Below the pieces are notes generated by a model. That model saw only the letters and a list, made by a program, of their open reading frames with translations, did not search any database and was not told the origin of the DNA. 64,000 nucleotides of DNA, taken from contig NC_048554.1 in the NCBI RefSeq assembly GCF_902806685.2, forward strand, positions 496,001 to 560,000. The letters are read 5' to 3'. Below, in pieces: positions 20,879 through 30,777 of the stretch. The DNA comes from Maniola hyperantus (taxonomy: Eukaryota > Arthropoda > Insecta > Lepidoptera > Nymphalidae). The position numbers were made by a program, and so were the translations under genes. Numbering within the stretch: the stretch's first letter is position 1; each line of letters begins with the position of its first letter.

Positions 20879-21070
20879 CTAGGTGATACCCACGGATTTA
20901 AGTTTTGAAAATTTCGTGGGAACTCTTTGATTTTCCGGGATAAAAAGTAGCCTATGTCACTGGTCCAGGTCTTAAACTATACCCATGCAAAAAATCACGT
21001 CGATCCGTTGCACCGTTGCACCGTGATTGAAGGACAAACCAACAAACAAACACACTTTCGCATTCATAAT
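20879..21070 (+). mobile_element. Repeat B copy, plus strand
   Basis: gtgggaactctttgattttc, gggataaaaagtagcctatg, atcacgtcgatccgttgcac and the terminal cacactttcgcattcataat. Confidence 0.85.
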
Positions 21071-21403
21071 AATTCGCAAGGTCTGACTTGTATCTGAATA
21101 AATAAAAAAAGAATCTGGGAAACCGCCGCATTATTATGCCAAGAAAACTTCTACCATTATAGTATGAATAATGGAATGTGGTCACGACTCTCAACAATGA
21201 GGAATACAATGCGGAGAGAGAGAAAGAGAGAGACGTGGGACTCGTGGGAGAAAACCACCGAGGAGAAAGAGAAAACGGTTTGTTCTTTATTGCGATCGAA
21301 TCGGTCAGTGGCTTAGAGTGAATAAGAAACTCAATGAGCAAGTTTTAGTATTTTTCCATATTATTAATGAAACCTAAACTAATTAACAATCAATCAAGCA
21401 GCC

Positions 21404-21787
21404 TGTTTGCGTTTACTGCTGGACATTGGCCTTCCCAAGAGCACGCCACCACACACGATCCTCCGCCTTCCTCATCCACCCACTTCCCGCTATCTTCTTA
21501 AGGTCGTCAGTCCAGCGAGTTGGCGGTCGTCCCACACTGCGCTTGCTGATACGCAGTCTCCACTCCAGAACACGTCTGCCTCAGCGGCCATCGGTTCTGC
21601 GGCAGACGTGGCCTGCCCACTGCCACTTCAGCTGGCTAATTCGTTGGGCTATGTCGGTCACTCTGGTTCTCCTACGGATTTCCTCGTTACGGATTTTGTC
21701 CCTCAGAGAGATACCCAACATAGCCCGCTCCATAGCACGCTGAGCGACTTTGAACTTGTGGACAAGGCCAACTGTCAGTATCCACGT
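21404..21787 (-). mobile_element. RTE-clade LINE 3' coding end, minus strand
   Basis: The minus strand reads as the C-terminal RT region of butterfly RTE elements: 'RNEEIRRRTRVTDIAQR', 'LKWQWAGHVCRRTDGRWGRR', 'KRSVGRPPTRWTDDLKK', ending near a 'CPAVN'-like tail at the LINE 3' end. About 120 codons appear readable with little damage. The (ATG)n tail is not kept. The protein lost here would be a nuclease-reverse transcriptase acting in trans on SINE-like RNAs. Confidence 0.8.
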
Positions 21788-22400
21788 TTTAAATTTACAA
21801 TAGCTTAGTATATTTCAAAACTAAGTGTAGGCACCTACATATACTTACCTACTCATATCATTGTTAATAAGAGAAAAAACTTAAGGAATGCGTGGCGCAA
21901 GTTTAATTTAAATTATCGGTTGTACAAATAAAAAACAAAATCCATACAGAAAGCGTAACATCTATTCACATTCCGAACACCGTGAAATCGATACCTAATT
22001 GGACATATCGTGTGTTAGAACAAATAGCACTTCTACTTGCAACTTGTTTTTTTTATTAAACAGCCTTTTTATCTTGCTTTCAGACGATTATTATACTGCT
22101 TTGTTTATTTCGAAACGTGCACGCGATTTTTCACCTTATCTCACAAAGTTTTCTGGGATTATTTTCGCGTGAAGCTAGAATCCTTATCGATAATGATTAT
22201 GTATGGAAAACGTGACACAAAAACCATGACCAACCGCAACGTTAAAGCCGTTTAAAAATTTATAATTCCGCAGCAATTTAATAAACAGTCATGTACTTAT
22301 TCGGGGTAAGATTTTAAAAGCAATCAGTGAGGCGAAACGTAATTTTGACACAGAAAAAGACGAGATAACTTTTAAAATAAGAGTTTTGGATTATAGAAGA
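21788..22400. other. Unassigned sequence
   Basis: No repeat or gene recognised over ~600 bases; a 72-codon plus frame (22037-22255) has no family likeness. Confidence 0.3.
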
Positions 22401-22598
22401 CTAGCGTCCGCGTGGAATTACGTTTTTAAAAATCCCTTGGGAACTCTTTGATTTTCCGGGATAAAAAGTAGCCTATGTCACTCTCCTGGTCTTAAACTAT
22501 ACCCATGCAAAAAATCACATCCATCCCCGTTCCGACGTGATTGAAGGACAAACCAGCAAACCAACAAACAAAGACACTTTCACATATATAATAGGGGT
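22401..22598 (+). mobile_element. Repeat B copy, plus strand
   Basis: gtccgcgtggaattacgttt through tagcctatgtcactctcctg to caaagacactttcacatata. Confidence 0.85.
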
Positions 22599-22975
22599 CA
22601 TCATCATCATCATCAACTAATAGACTCCACTGCTGGACATATGTCTCTTGTAGGGACTTCCACACGCCACGGTCTTTCGCCGCCTGGATCCAGCGGCTCC
22701 CTGCGCGTCGTCTGATGTCGTCCGTCCACCTAGTGGAGGGGGGGGTCTTCCAACGCTGCGTCTTCCGGTGCGAGGTCGCCATTCCAGCACCTTGGGTGCT
22801 GGAATCTAGTTCTCCTACGGATCTCCTCATTTCTGATTTGATCACGTAGAGAAACTCCAAGCATAGCTCTCTCTAATAGGGGTAGTGATCTAAAAAAATG
22901 TGCCATTGCCACTTCAGCTTCGCAATCCGTTGAGCTTTGACGGTCACTTTGATTCTTCTAAGGATGGCCTCATTT
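22599..22975 (-). mobile_element. RTE-clade LINE 3' end, minus strand, rearranged
   Basis: (CATCAT)n at 22599-22614 marks the tail. The minus strand reads 'SRWIQAAKDRGVWKSLQETY' and 'TRWTDDIRR', then repeats RT-like 'RDQIRNEEIRRRT' and 'KLKWQWH' blocks out of order near 22830-22930. A direct internal shuffle or a second insertion has disordered the copy. Confidence 0.8.
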
Positions 22976-23113
22976 CTAATTTGAATGGCCCCGATTCTCT
23001 AGTCTCTCTCTAAACTAAATTTAGAGTATCTGCATCCTTTTCTTTTTACTAATGCTAAAAAAGAAACGGAACATGACTTTCACATTTAAAGACTCTAAAT
23101 TTTAGTGCACATT

Positions 23114-23566
23114 GGGGCCGATTCTCTTGTACACAATCTCTAAACTAAACTAAATTAACAGGTCTAAATCTAGTGCTATCCCTTTCTGCAAGCAAAATTA
23201 TGAAAGGGATAGCAATAGATTTAGACGTGCCATTTTAGTTTAGTTTAGATATTGGCACCGATTCTAAGCACAACCTAATTTTAGAATATTCGCACCCTCT
23301 TCTTACTATTGTAATATGAAAAGGACAGAAGCAGTTTGACATTTCTAAATTTAATTTTTAGATAGTAAAACCCGTGATTTTAGCACGCACTCGCGAACCT
23401 ACTGTTTAAATTTGTATTGTGCACTAAAATTTAGACTCTTTAAATGTGAAAGTTATGTTCCTTTCCTTTTTTAGCATTAGTAAAAAGAAAAGGATGCAGA
23501 TACTCTAAATTTAGTTTAGAGAGAGACTAGAGAATCGGGGCCATTGTGTACAACGGAATTAGCCAC
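23114..23566 (+). mobile_element. D2 MITE, split by D1
   Basis: Outer ends ggggccgattctcttgtaca and tgtgtacaacggaattagcc. The D2 arms are near-complementary for ~45 bp, including caatctctaaactaaacta. An unsplit D2 is at 56930-57080. Flanks att and aat suggest a 3-bp duplication with one change. Confidence 0.85.
23254..23542 (-). mobile_element. Complete D1 MITE, minus strand
   Basis: 289 bp from ggcaccgattctaagcaca to agagaatcggggcc, with exact ATT target duplications at 23251-23253 and 23543-23545. The youngest layer of the nest. Confidence 0.9.
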
Positions 23567-23954
23567 AATACAAATTTAAACAGTAGGTTCGCGAGTGCGT
23601 GCTAAAACACGGGTTTTACCATCTAAAAATTTTATTTAGAAATGTCAAACTGCTTCTGTCCTTTTCATATTACATTAGTAAGAAGAGGGTGCGAATACTC
23701 TAAAATTAGGTTGTGCTTAGAATCGGTGCCAATACATACTTAGTGTACGCTACTCGAAACCTCCCCTGCTTCCTGCAACTGAATTAATTATGTCGCAATC
23801 AAAACGTGACACGGCGGTCACATTTCAGTTAGTCATGAGTCATGACCCCCATTTCGCGCACTCAGTGCCAACTGCAAACTGACGCGCAGTTACCGTCAAC
23901 TGGGCAGTAATTGGAGACTAATCTAAACTTATTGCTAGCACTTTCTAATAACTA

Positions 23955-24003
23955 AAAAGATTCCGACGAATTGAGAACCTCCTCCTTTTTTTGAAGTCGG
24001 TTA
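23955..24003 (-). mobile_element. Retroelement-tail fragment
   Basis: ccgacgaattgagaacctcc and tgaagtcggttaaaaa. The same motif in the other orientation is at 39087-39132 and, weaker, at 52017-52062. Confidence 0.65.
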
Positions 24004-24347
24004 AAAACCGGCCAAGTGCGAGTCAGGCTCGCGCTACGAGGGTTCCGTAACACTTTTTCGACTATTCCCCATTAATTCAAAAACTATGATGCATAAAAAT
24101 AAATAAAAATCTGTTTTAGAATGCACAGGTGAAGACCTTTCATAATATGATACCCCACTTGATATAGTTATCTTACTTCAGAAATTAAAAATTCTAATTA
24201 TTGGCTCATGACCATAATTAGATTTTTTTTTGTGTAATGTAACCACAAATTCACGGTTTTCAGATTTTTCCCCGAATGTCAGCTATAAGATCTACCTACC
24301 TGCCTTTCATGATTCCAGGTCAACGGGAAGTACCCTGTAGGTTTATT

Positions 24348-24378
<31 letters not shown>

Positions 24379-24410
24379 GGACAGACAGACAGACAGACAA
24401 ACACACTTTC
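24003..24410 (+). mobile_element. Repeat F copy, plus strand, with GACA microsatellite
   Basis: accggccaagtgcgagtcag start, attcaaaaactatgatgcat body, and a (GACA)n tract at 24349-24400. The final 'tacggaaccc' end is replaced by a repeat C junction. MITEs with hitchhiking GTCY microsatellites are known in Lepidoptera; this looks like one. Confidence 0.8.
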
Positions 24411-24596
24411 GCATTTATACTATTAGTATGGATCTATGGAATAGCTAGCCTTTCACGACCCATCCGTTCAAACGATTTTGACGAAATTTGGTACAGCGAT
24501 GGCTTGCATCCCGGGGAAGGAAATGGGCTACTTTTTATCCCGGAAAATCAAAGAGTTCCCACGGGATTTTTAAAAACCTAAATCAACGCGAGTAAG
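24405..24596 (-). mobile_element. Repeat C copy
   Basis: From cactttcgcatttatactat through gattttgacgaaatttggta and tactttttatcccggaaaat to acgggatttttaaaaaccta. Matches 29665-29896. Confidence 0.8.
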
Positions 24597-24850
24597 AGTC
24601 ATAGCTCAACGGGTTGCGAAGCTGAAGTGGCAATGGGCAGGGCACATAGTTCGTACAACCGATAGATGTTGGGGTCCCAAGGTGCTGGAATTTCGACCTC
24701 GTACCGGAAGACGCAGCGTTGGAAGACCCCCTACTAGGTGGACGGACGACATCAGACGCGTCGCAGGGAGCCGCTGGATCCAGGTCGCGCAAGACCGTGG
24801 CATGTGGACCCTACAAGAGACCTATGTCCAGCAGTGGACGTCTATTAAAT
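24594..24850 (+). mobile_element. RTE-clade LINE 3' coding end, plus strand
   Basis: Encodes 'QRVAKLKWQWAGHIVRTTDR', then 'RRSVGRPPTRWTDDIRR' and 'SRWIQVAQDRGMW', ending at tatgtccagcagtggacgtc. About 85 codons are readable in one frame. It is fused to a repeat-type end (tcaacgcggatgaagtcgcg) instead of an (ATG)n tail. Confidence 0.85.
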
Positions 24851-25167
24851 CAACGCGGATGAAGTCGCGGGCATCCTCTAGTAGTTGTATAAATGAGCGA
24901 TCAATCTCAAACAGTTACATATAGGTATCAGTCTATTAGCTCAAAGTGGGAAACGCTGTAATACCTAGACACATATAATATTATTATAAAAAGCTAACTC
25001 CTTCGAAACTCGATCCCGATGTCTAAATCGGTAATGACGTGTTGCGTAACAGACGGACAGACATACGCGTACGTACGTACAATAATTGCAGCCATTTCTA
25101 AAAAGGCGGTCAGCTCTGCTCGCGTTTCCTACCTCGTAACTGCAGTTTTTTTATTTATGTTATTACT

Positions 25168-25370
25168 AGCTGATTTCTAGCGACTTCGTCCGCGTGGAAT
25201 TAGGTTTTTTAAAAATCCCGTGGGAACTCTTTGATTTTCCGGGATAAAAAGTAGCCTATGTCACTCTCCAGGTTTTTATCTATACCCATGGAAAAAGTCA
25301 CGTTAATCCGTTGCAGCGTTGCGACGTGATTGAAGGACAGGACAGGACAAACACATGTTTGTTTGTTGGT
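25168..25370 (+). mobile_element. Repeat B copy, plus strand
   Basis: ttctagcgacttcgtccgcg start, gggataaaaagtagcctatg, ttgcgacgtgattgaaggac end. Confidence 0.85.
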
Positions 25371-25568
25371 TGTGAAAATGTTTTTGCTTTGAAATAATAA
25401 TAAAGAAAATTATCAAGTCGAAAGTGTGAGAAACTCTAAGGGAAAGGGGAGGGGAAAAGCGGGACTACCATTATACAAGAAGTGAATCTATAGTACACGG
25501 AATTTTTAAGAACCTAATTAATTACACGCAAAATTCGTGGACAGGAAGCTAGTCTTCTTCTTCTTCTA

Positions 25569-25789
25569 AATATATAAAAGGAAAAGGTGACTGACTGACT
25601 GACTGATCTATCAACGCACTGCTCACTAATGGACAGATCGGTCATCGGGCTGAAATTTGGCATGCAGATAGCTATTATGACGTAGGCATCCGCTAAGAAA
25701 GGATTTTTGAAAATTCAACCCCTAAGGGGGTGAAAAAGGGGATTGAAATTTGTGTAGTCCACGCGGACGAAGTCGCGAGCATAAGCTAG
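25569..25789 (-). mobile_element. Repeat A copy, minus strand
   Basis: (GACT)n at 25586-25603, then the complete reversed body to acgcggacgaagtcgcgagc and ataagctag. Confidence 0.9.
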
Positions 25790-25855
25790 TAAACAAATAG
25801 GTAAATGAACATTGAATTTGTGATACAAAAAGTGTTATTAAAATAAGTAACAATA

Positions 25856-25945
25856 CAAGTGGTAAATTAAAACTACCTGACTATTCATAAGCACTTTTAA
25901 AAAGTTTACATGAATAAAAAAACATTCTATTCTATTCTATTCTAA
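25856..25945 (+). mobile_element. LINE 3'-tail fragment
   Basis: aagtggtaaattaaaactac, then gactattcataagcactttt and acatgaataaaaaaacattc plus (TATTC)n. The same tail closes the fragment at 45120-45412. Confidence 0.75.
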
Positions 25946-26225
25946 ATGATTATGTATAGGCAATAATACCCCGGTGTATTCTATTTCAATATGTATCACC
26001 TTTCGGCCGCAACTGGCAGCCTCGTCAGGCAGTCTAGCATTATAGAGACAATGCTATTTTGAGCCTAGACTAGAATTCATTAGACTGGCAGACGATATTG
26101 TTCGCTAGACACGATGTCGTGTCGTCTAGTTACTTCTATAGAAATGTAATCCTCTTTCAATGTATTTGAGTAGGTACCGAAAGAATAGATTAAATATAAT
26201 TAGTCTTCATTGAAATTTAAATAAA

Positions 26226-26880
26226 ACCGGTGGTAGCCTAGTGATTAATTCGCTGAGTCCGGGGTTCGATGCTGGCCACACGCCTTTTTTCGTGGTTATA
26301 TAACCAGAACGCTAGCAAAAACTTAGCGTTATTGTTAATATACACTTACTTAAACACAATCCAATACCAATAACCTTTAGCCTCATTTTGAGTCTTAGTG
26401 ATTTAGTATTTTTCAAACCAGCAATGTATAGCGTGCAAAACTCAGGTCAATGCCCCACTTACGACGCGGCATTGACTCCGAGTGGCCTACTTGCGCAAGG
26501 TTCGTCTGTTTTATTTGCAAAATATCGTGAACTTTTACAAAATATAGGGGTTTTTTTTAATTTTTCTTCGCGTTTTTTTTCGTGGTAAGTATAATCAGTA
26601 ATCATCAGTGCCGTTTTCACCTGTCTTCGTTTTTGCCAGCGTTCTGGTTACATTCTGTGTATGCATTTTTAGTAATTAAATAATATCACGCTTTGCTTTG
26701 ACGGTGAAGGAAAACATCCATTTTCCAAGTTCTCCATTGTTCTCAAAGGTGTATGAAGTTAGTCAATCCGCAAGTAGTGAGTGTAGTGGACTGTGGCCTA
26801 AACCCTTCTCATTCTGAGAGGAGAACTGTGCTAAGTGTAGTGGACCGGCGATGGGTCATGATGATGATGAAAGGACCATG
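26226..26880 (+). mobile_element. SINE1 copy split by element M
   Basis: Head at 26226-26300 (gtggtagcctagtgatt; gtccggggttcgatgctgg) and body/tail at 26651-26880 (gacggtgaaggaaaacatcc; cattctgagaggagaactgt; gcgatgggtcatgatgatga). The 350 bp between are element M. Confidence 0.85.
26301..26650 (-). mobile_element. Element M: MITE-like, inserted in SINE1
   Basis: Terminal inverted repeats: taaccagaacgctagcaaaa at the left, tttgccagcgttctggtta at the right. Length 350 bp with T-rich tracts and no credible ORF. Target duplication not resolved. Second, end-eroded copy at 16667-17014. Confidence 0.85.
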
Positions 26881-26931
26881 GGCATTTAACATTTTTGTGT
26901 GAACTCCGGCCTGATGACCAATAGAGTTCTA

Positions 26932-27085
26932 TTGGCAGGGATTTGGAATTTTATAATTTCTAAATTTCTGGTCTGGTCTGGTGGCAGGCTTCGGCCGTGG
27001 CTAGTTACCACCCTACCGGCAAAGCCGTGCCGCCACTCACCTGGTGGTAAGTGACGATGCAGTCTAAGATGGTAGCGGGATTTTA
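26932..27085 (+). mobile_element. SINE2 fragment, internally inverted
   Basis: Forward body from tggcagggatttggaatttt to aagccgtgccgcc, then the 3' block in reverse orientation (cacctggtggtaagtgacga; cagtctaagatggtagcggg). Confidence 0.75.
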
Positions 27086-27131
27086 AAGAAGAAGAAAGAA
27101 TTAGTATGGATTTAAGATAATATTTATAGCA

Positions 27132-27183
27132 CTAGAAAATGCGATCAAAATAGAGAAGACTCTATTTTGATCGCATTTTCTAG
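27132..27183. repeat. Perfect 24-bp inverted repeat, 4-base loop
   Basis: Arms 27132-27155 (ctagaaaatgcgatcaaaat...) and 27160-27183 are exact reverse complements. The sequence is not from any repeat recognised here. It could form a cruciform or an RNA hairpin. Confidence 0.95.
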
Positions 27184-27204
27184 CCTTCTAGCCTAAATAC
27201 AATT

Positions 27205-27362
27205 AACTCACTTTTTTTCCTAATGATGACTAATATTCCCCTTTCCTCTCTAGGAGCAGGTACGCCAATAGTGCAACGGGTGGGATTTGAACCGGCTACC
27301 TTTCGGATTTCAGTCCGCTTCTCTGTCTTCAAGTCCGTTGAGCTATTAAGGCTCTTAACTTA
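27205..27362 (-). mobile_element. SINE3 copy, minus strand, diverged
   Basis: ctaatattcccctttcctct, gtgcaacgggtgggatttga and ggatttcagtccgcttctct with a short internal insertion near 27325. Confidence 0.75.
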
Positions 27363-27668
27363 GGTAGGTACTTAACAATTTACCTAATTGGTCCCTTTAA
27401 AATTCAGTTAGGTACTCTAACTAAAATACGACATGCAGTAAAAGAGTAGGTAGCTACAATGACTTATATGTGGTAGCTAGCATTAAGAATGCATTCCTAG
27501 ACCGTTTTAGAAAACCTACCTACTCTCGTCCCACAAGGCGCATCTAGCGTTTAAATGTAGCTCCATGTGCCAACTGCTTTTTACGTGTCTGCCGAGTGCC
27601 GACATACTCCGAGAGATAGTCTACGGTTTACTGCACACGAATTGGGTATTTGACTCCAATTTTTTTAG
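27363..27668. other. Unassigned sequence
   Basis: No repeat recognised over ~300 bases. Confidence 0.3.
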
Positions 27669-28211
27669 TACTTTATTATAAACTAGCTAATGCTCGCGAC
27701 TTCATCCGCGTGGACTACACAAATTTCAAACCCTTATTTCACTCTCTTAGGGGTTGAATTTTCAAAAATTCTTTCTTAGCGGACTCCTACGTCATAATAG
27801 CTATCTGCATGCCAAATTTCAGCCTGATCCGTCCAGTAGTTTGAGCTGTGCGTTGATAGATCAGTCAGTCAATCAGTCAGTCAGTCACCTTTTCATTTAA
27901 TATATTTAGACTAGGATAAAAATAATGACGTAAACTGAAAAAACTAATTAAATCGATCAAATAACAAAAAAGTTATACGCATTTAAATATTTCTGATTAG
28001 ACAGAGATAGCGATATAGCATTTTGACGTCACACCTCACTAATGCCATAGTAGCTTCGTGCGGTTGCATACAAATTTTCGTTTTGCGAGAAAGGGGTAGA
28101 AGACCCTCCCACTCCAAAATTTAAATGCCTCTGTAACTTTGTAAATCTTTGTTGGATTTTAATATTTTTTCAGCGTACGTCATTATTTTTATCATACTTT
28201 ATAATAAAGTA
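27669..28211. mobile_element. Element P: inverted-repeat element with a repeat A copy in its left arm
   Basis: The left arm (tactttattataaa, broken, then ggataaaaataatgacgta and aaactgaaaaaa) pairs with the right arm at ~28165-28211 (ttttttcagc, gtacgtcattatttttatca, actttataataaagta). Without the A insert the element is ~310 bp. Confidence 0.85.
27683..27914 (+). mobile_element. Repeat A copy, plus strand, inside element P
   Basis: Full A copy with CTAG at both boundaries (27683-27686 and 27911-27914). It interrupts the left arm of P, so it came later. Confidence 0.9.
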
Positions 28212-28299
28212 ATAATATTTATCAAATTCAAAAGCAGGAAAATATCGTGCTACTATCGAAAAACCTGTGCTCTATTTATATTTGATTTATTATTTTATT

Positions 28300-28490
28300 T
28301 TATTCAGATACCTACAAGTTAGCCCTTGACTGCAATCTCACCTGGTGGTAGGTGATGATGCAGTCTAAGATGGTAGCAGGCTAACCTGGAAGAGGTATGG
28401 CAGTTTTTATCAAACCCATATAATATATCCCTTTGGTATACGTACGTTAAGGTACACGGCATCGTACCGGTACTTATCTGGTACGGTACG
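28300..28490 (-). mobile_element. SINE2 3' part, minus strand
   Basis: Tail attttattcagatacctac, then caatctcacctggtggtagg and cagtctaagatggtagcagg, fading after the cacggcatcgtaccggtac region. Confidence 0.8.
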
Positions 28491-29655
28491 GTTTACTTTT
28501 ACAGACCACTGAATGTCTGTGTATTTCACTAATTTGGGGTGATTCACTATAACTCAGTGATCATCACTAAATGAAATTCATCAAACTCATTTTGACATTG
28601 GTTGGTTTTACATTGATGCTTCACTGAACGATATAAAATAGTAGATTGTACAACAAGGGCATAAAACAAGTCATTTTAGCCGAGCCGAAGGCGAGGGCAG
28701 ATAATTAAGTCACCTGTTCACCTCAACCGATTTTCAAGATGATAACGATGCCCTACTTAACCACTAAAAACTACAAGAGATGTTTTAGGATGTAATTTGC
28801 CAAGTAAAGCAATAAAACGACTTTGTGTAAAGCAATAAACAAAAGTTTTTGTGTAAATCAATAAAAAAACATTGTACAAAATAGACCACCGGTTCTCAGT
28901 GTAAACTGCTAAATAACCTAGAAACCCGCGATTCTATGAACTTGTATCAACAAAATCATCTACTATATCACTAAACGAACGCTTTTCCTTTTCATTATAC
29001 ATTGCCGTTTCTCCTTTCCACTTTAATATGTTTGTTTAATAAACTCCGCAATGGATAGTAAAGTTTATTTTTAGTTAGTCGTGGAAAATAGAACGCCGGT
29101 GCGGTGGTGGGAGCCCTTACAGTAGATCTTTCTGCCTTCACTTCGGTTGCTAGGCGAATGTTATGAATGTGTGAGTGATGCGTCCGATGTTACAGCTTGA
29201 TTTATCGATGTCGATTATGTCAAATATCGATATATTGAGCTATGTACCTACCTGCAATTTACGCAGCATGCACTATCCATACTAATATAATTAATTCGAG
29301 TCTTATCTGTCCGTTTGTCTCTTATCTCATCGGCTCAACCACTGAACAAACTTGAGGAAAATAAACATACTTATCGTTTAAGTTAAAATGACTTAAAAAC
29401 CTAAAGCTGGAGACAACATTTTGGTGTAATGTATCGACTATCGAGTTTTTGTAACTCAAACTAAAGACTGACTTGTAACGTATCATTCGCGGCGCCGCGT
29501 GCTCCACTCAACTGTCGGGTTTTTGCGAATTCCCTTCGAGCTACATTACAAGTCAATGCAGGTTGCGAGAACACTTGAGCTAAGAACTCGAATGATACAA
29601 TACATTAGTACACGTTACAAGTTACAAGTCAGTCACTGTGTATTGTAACAAGATC
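28491..29655. other. Unassigned, repeat-poor stretch
   Basis: More than 1.1 kb in which I recognise no repeat family or gene. It may be the most unique sequence in the window. Confidence 0.35.
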
Positions 29656-29661
29656 GCCTCG

Positions 29662-29896
29662 AATACCATCCATACTAATATTATAAATGCGAAAGTGTGT
29701 CTGTCTGCCTGTCTGTCTCTCTGTCTGTCTGCTAGCCTTTCACGGTCTATCCATTCAACCGATTTTGATGAAATTTGGCACAGATATAGCTTCCATTCCA
29801 GTGAAGGACATAGGCTACTTTTCATCCCGGAAAATTAAGGAACTCCCACGGGATTTTAAAAAAACCTAAATCCACGCGGGCGAAGTCGCGGGCATC
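29662..29896 (-). mobile_element. Repeat C copy with GTCT microsatellite
   Basis: atactaatattataaatgcg, (CTGT)n at 29699-29732, then gattttgatgaaatttggca and the end acgcgggcgaagtcgcgggc. Confidence 0.85.
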
Positions 29897-30178
29897 AATT
29901 ATAATTACAAATAAACGGTAAGTACAAGTCACATCAAAGTCTAAAAGCATAATCAATACAATTTACATTATATCTATTTAATTAACATACCTAATGTATT
30001 ATTTAAAATTTAAATACATTATTGAACATAATAACTATTATAATTAAAATTAATTGCATCCCAAAGTAATTTCTGTGTAGCATTAGACTAACGCAAATAA
30101 ATTAACATATTGTAAACATACATATAAGCATTAGACATACCTACAATAGAAAATATCTAACTATTTCCTTCGCAGATG
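29897..30178. other. AT-rich unassigned sequence
   Basis: Very AT-rich with no feature recognised. Confidence 0.3.
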
Positions 30179-30345
30179 TATGGTACGCGACAAGTCGATA
30201 TGGCAATCGGGGTATGAGGCGGGGAGGGATGTCCCGCACACCTGCACGTCATCCCGCGCTATCCCGCACCGGGTTAGCGGGGGGGCTGCGTGGGTGTGCG
30301 GGGAGTCCCCACCCCGATTGCCATCTCTAGCTGTCGCATATTATA
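30179..30345. mobile_element. Element H copy 2: inverted-repeat element
   Basis: Ends tatggtacgcgacaagtcga and agctgtcgcatattata, the inner arms reading ggcaatcgggg / ccccgattgcc. The centre is GC-rich with a run of seven G. Same family as 14892-15033. Confidence 0.8.
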
Positions 30346-30775
30346 GGCAGTGATATAATTGCATAATACCTCATGTGTTTACGTGAAAATTCAACGTTTT
30401 CGCAACTTGCACAACACTAACATTAATGGATAAAAGCAATTTGATTTTGCACCTACAAAACTAAAAATCACTTGAAAACCAACCATATGTTTAACCGAAT
30501 AAAGGTTGTAGCTAAATTTGCGAATGTAAAATAAAAGTTTGCAATTGTTTTCGCTTGCAACAGTGTGCGTAGAGTCATCGACCCGTATCTCGAACCTACC
30601 TCAATATGAAAAATATGAGTTAAGTGTAGCAATCCAGCGGCCATTTTGTTTTGTTGTTGGATTATAAAAAGCGGAAGTTACGTCACCGACTTTCCATATT
30701 TAAAGTTTAAACAAAATGATAAGAATGCCCTTAGATATTTACTTATGGCACAGAATATATAAGGTACGGCTCCAC
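30346..30775. other. Unassigned sequence
   Basis: No repeat or gene recognised. Confidence 0.3.
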
Positions 30776-30777
30776 TA

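Larger units (their letters stand above)
22987..23730 (+). mobile_element. Three-level nest of D1 and D2 MITEs
   Basis: The outer D1 (plus strand) has halves at 22987-23110 and 23567-23730 and is flanked by AAT on both sides (22984-22986; 23731-23733). It is split by D2 (23114-23566), which is split in turn by a complete D1 in minus orientation (23254-23542) flanked by ATT on both sides. D1 ends are ggccccgattctctag and cttagaatcggtgcc, which form terminal inverted repeats. No ORF. Confidence 0.9.
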
